Part shown: one piece after another, positions 5,557 to 6,146 of the stretch
Position numbering within the stretch: the stretch's first letter is position 1
Layout: every line of letters starts with the position of its first letter
DNA from: Candidatus Campbelliibacteriota bacterium
Lineage (GTDB): Bacteria > Patescibacteriota > Minisyncoccia > Phycocordibacterales > CSBR16-193
Reading direction: 5' to 3'
DNA length: 6,146 nucleotides
Assembly: GCA_007129455.1 (NCBI GenBank)
Contig: SKVL01000009.1
Span: 1-6,146, forward strand
Program-made: the position numbers and the translations under genes
Notes under the pieces: model-generated
What the model was told of the DNA's origin: nothing
What the model saw: the letters and a program-made list of their open reading frames with translations, nothing else
The model's database searches: none

Positions 5557-6146
5557 CTACATTTCTTCCCAGTTGGGATAAATAGCTACAACCGATTCCA
5601 AATCAGCTTCATACGGTATACCGCCGGTTGGATAACGAAAATACATATAACTGCTTATTACCACTTCAGCTACCAGCTCTTCACCCAAACCTATATACTC
5701 TTTGGCTTCTTCTTGATTATTAAAACAAAAACCGTTTCTTGTTTGGTCTGAATCCAATCTGGGCAACAAACCCTGACTTTCATTATCGGGATCAAAACAA
5801 ACTGTATCGATATGACTTAAATACGCTTCGCTTTCGGGACCCATTCTAAACATCACCCCCTTTAAGGTTTCTTGTCCTTCAAACATCACCCTAATATCAG
5901 ACTCTGTTATTTCACCAACCTGCGAACCGGAAACACCTCCACTAAAATAACCTTCGCTAAAACTGCTTACACTGACCACCGCCCAATTACCAACCCTACT
6001 ATTAACCTCTAAAATATCAGAAATGGTAAAGTCCAATCTTTTAAAATCATCACTACGTTCAATGACCATCTTTTCATCCCTATTTAGATCTTGCACAGTT
6101 TTTTCTTCTTCATAAGGAACATCTTCTTCCTCTTCAGTATCCACTA
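5557..6146 (-). CDS. C-terminal part of unknown envelope-type protein (5' truncated)
   Basis: The last 195 codons of a larger gene are present and the frame is open to the window edge. The GTG at 6144 is probably an internal Val, not the start. The visible part opens with an acidic stretch (VDTEEEEDVPYEEE, 1-14), probably a linker after a signal or membrane segment lying outside the window. A beta-rich domain follows: WAVVSVSSFSEGYFSGG (54-70) and DIRVMFEGQETLKGVMF (83-99). Two cysteines in matching contexts, DTVCFDPD (Cys116) and GFCFNNQEEAKEY (Cys140), suggest a disulfide. The final strands run AEVVISSYMYFRYPTGG. No enzyme motif is visible and I do not recognise a family. The acidic linker plus cysteine-containing outer domain resembles the layout of the next gene downstream, but the sequences are not clearly homologous. 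Confidence 0.8.
   Translation of the reverse strand, partial: VDTEEEEDVPYEEEKTVQDLNRDEKMVIERSDDFKRLDFTISDILEVNSRVGNWAVVSVSSFSEGYFSGGVSGSQVGEITESDIRVMFEGQETLKGVMFRMGPESEAYLSHIDTVCFDPDNESQGLLPRLDSDQTRNGFCFNNQEEAKEYIGLGEELVAEVVISSYMYFRYPTGGIPYEADLESVVAIYPNWEEM

Overview
This 6.1 kb window is bacterial. Every supportable gene lies on the minus strand, so the gene order below runs from high to low coordinates. The one deeply conserved gene is typA/bipA. Its sequence style (for example MDSVDLEHERGITIY and VVVNKIDKPAADP), the compact 586-residue length, the weak or absent Shine-Dalgarno sequences in front of most genes and the many small unassignable proteins remind me of Patescibacteria/CPR (Parcubacteria-like) genomes. 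That placement is inference from memory, not a search. TAA, TAG and TGA all appear as stops, so the standard bacterial code fits.

Layout, 3' end of the window first. (1) 6146-5557: the C-terminal part of an envelope-type protein of unknown function, cut by the window edge. Its transcript probably ends at a hairpin plus T-run at 5424-5403. (2) 5263-4409: a 284-residue protein with one membrane helix and a beta-propeller-like outer domain. (3) 4305-3740: a gene graveyard or deletion scar. The first 78 codons of a membrane-anchored PQQ-dependent sugar (glucose/sorbosone) dehydrogenase run, out of frame, into the C-terminal ~110 codons of an alpha/beta hydrolase. (4) 3600-3151: an acidic 149-residue hypothetical protein behind a perfect TATAAT box. 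(5) 2947-2371: a mazEF toxin-antitoxin pair. The antitoxin mazE is intact and sits directly behind a perfect 10-bp inverted repeat, a likely autoregulatory operator. The toxin mazF has a one-base frameshift at its conserved Arg-Pro-Ala motif. (6) 2371-2190: a 180-nt spacer with two terminator-like hairpins. The second ends only 16 nt before the typA start codon and is enclosed by a further 9-bp inverted repeat. (7) 2190-430: typA. (8) 220-38: a 60-codon small protein with its own good promoter and a near-perfect Shine-Dalgarno.

The genes do not form one pathway. typA is housekeeping and stress-translation related. The rest looks like accessory or eroding material: a broken toxin, two fused gene remnants and two species-specific envelope proteins. 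I found no CRISPR array, tRNA, rRNA, insertion sequence or defence system beyond mazEF, and I see no convincing new multi-gene system. The most useful leads are the typA leader structure, the mazF frameshift with its preserved operator, and the dehydrogenase/hydrolase junction, which could be a real deletion or an assembly error.
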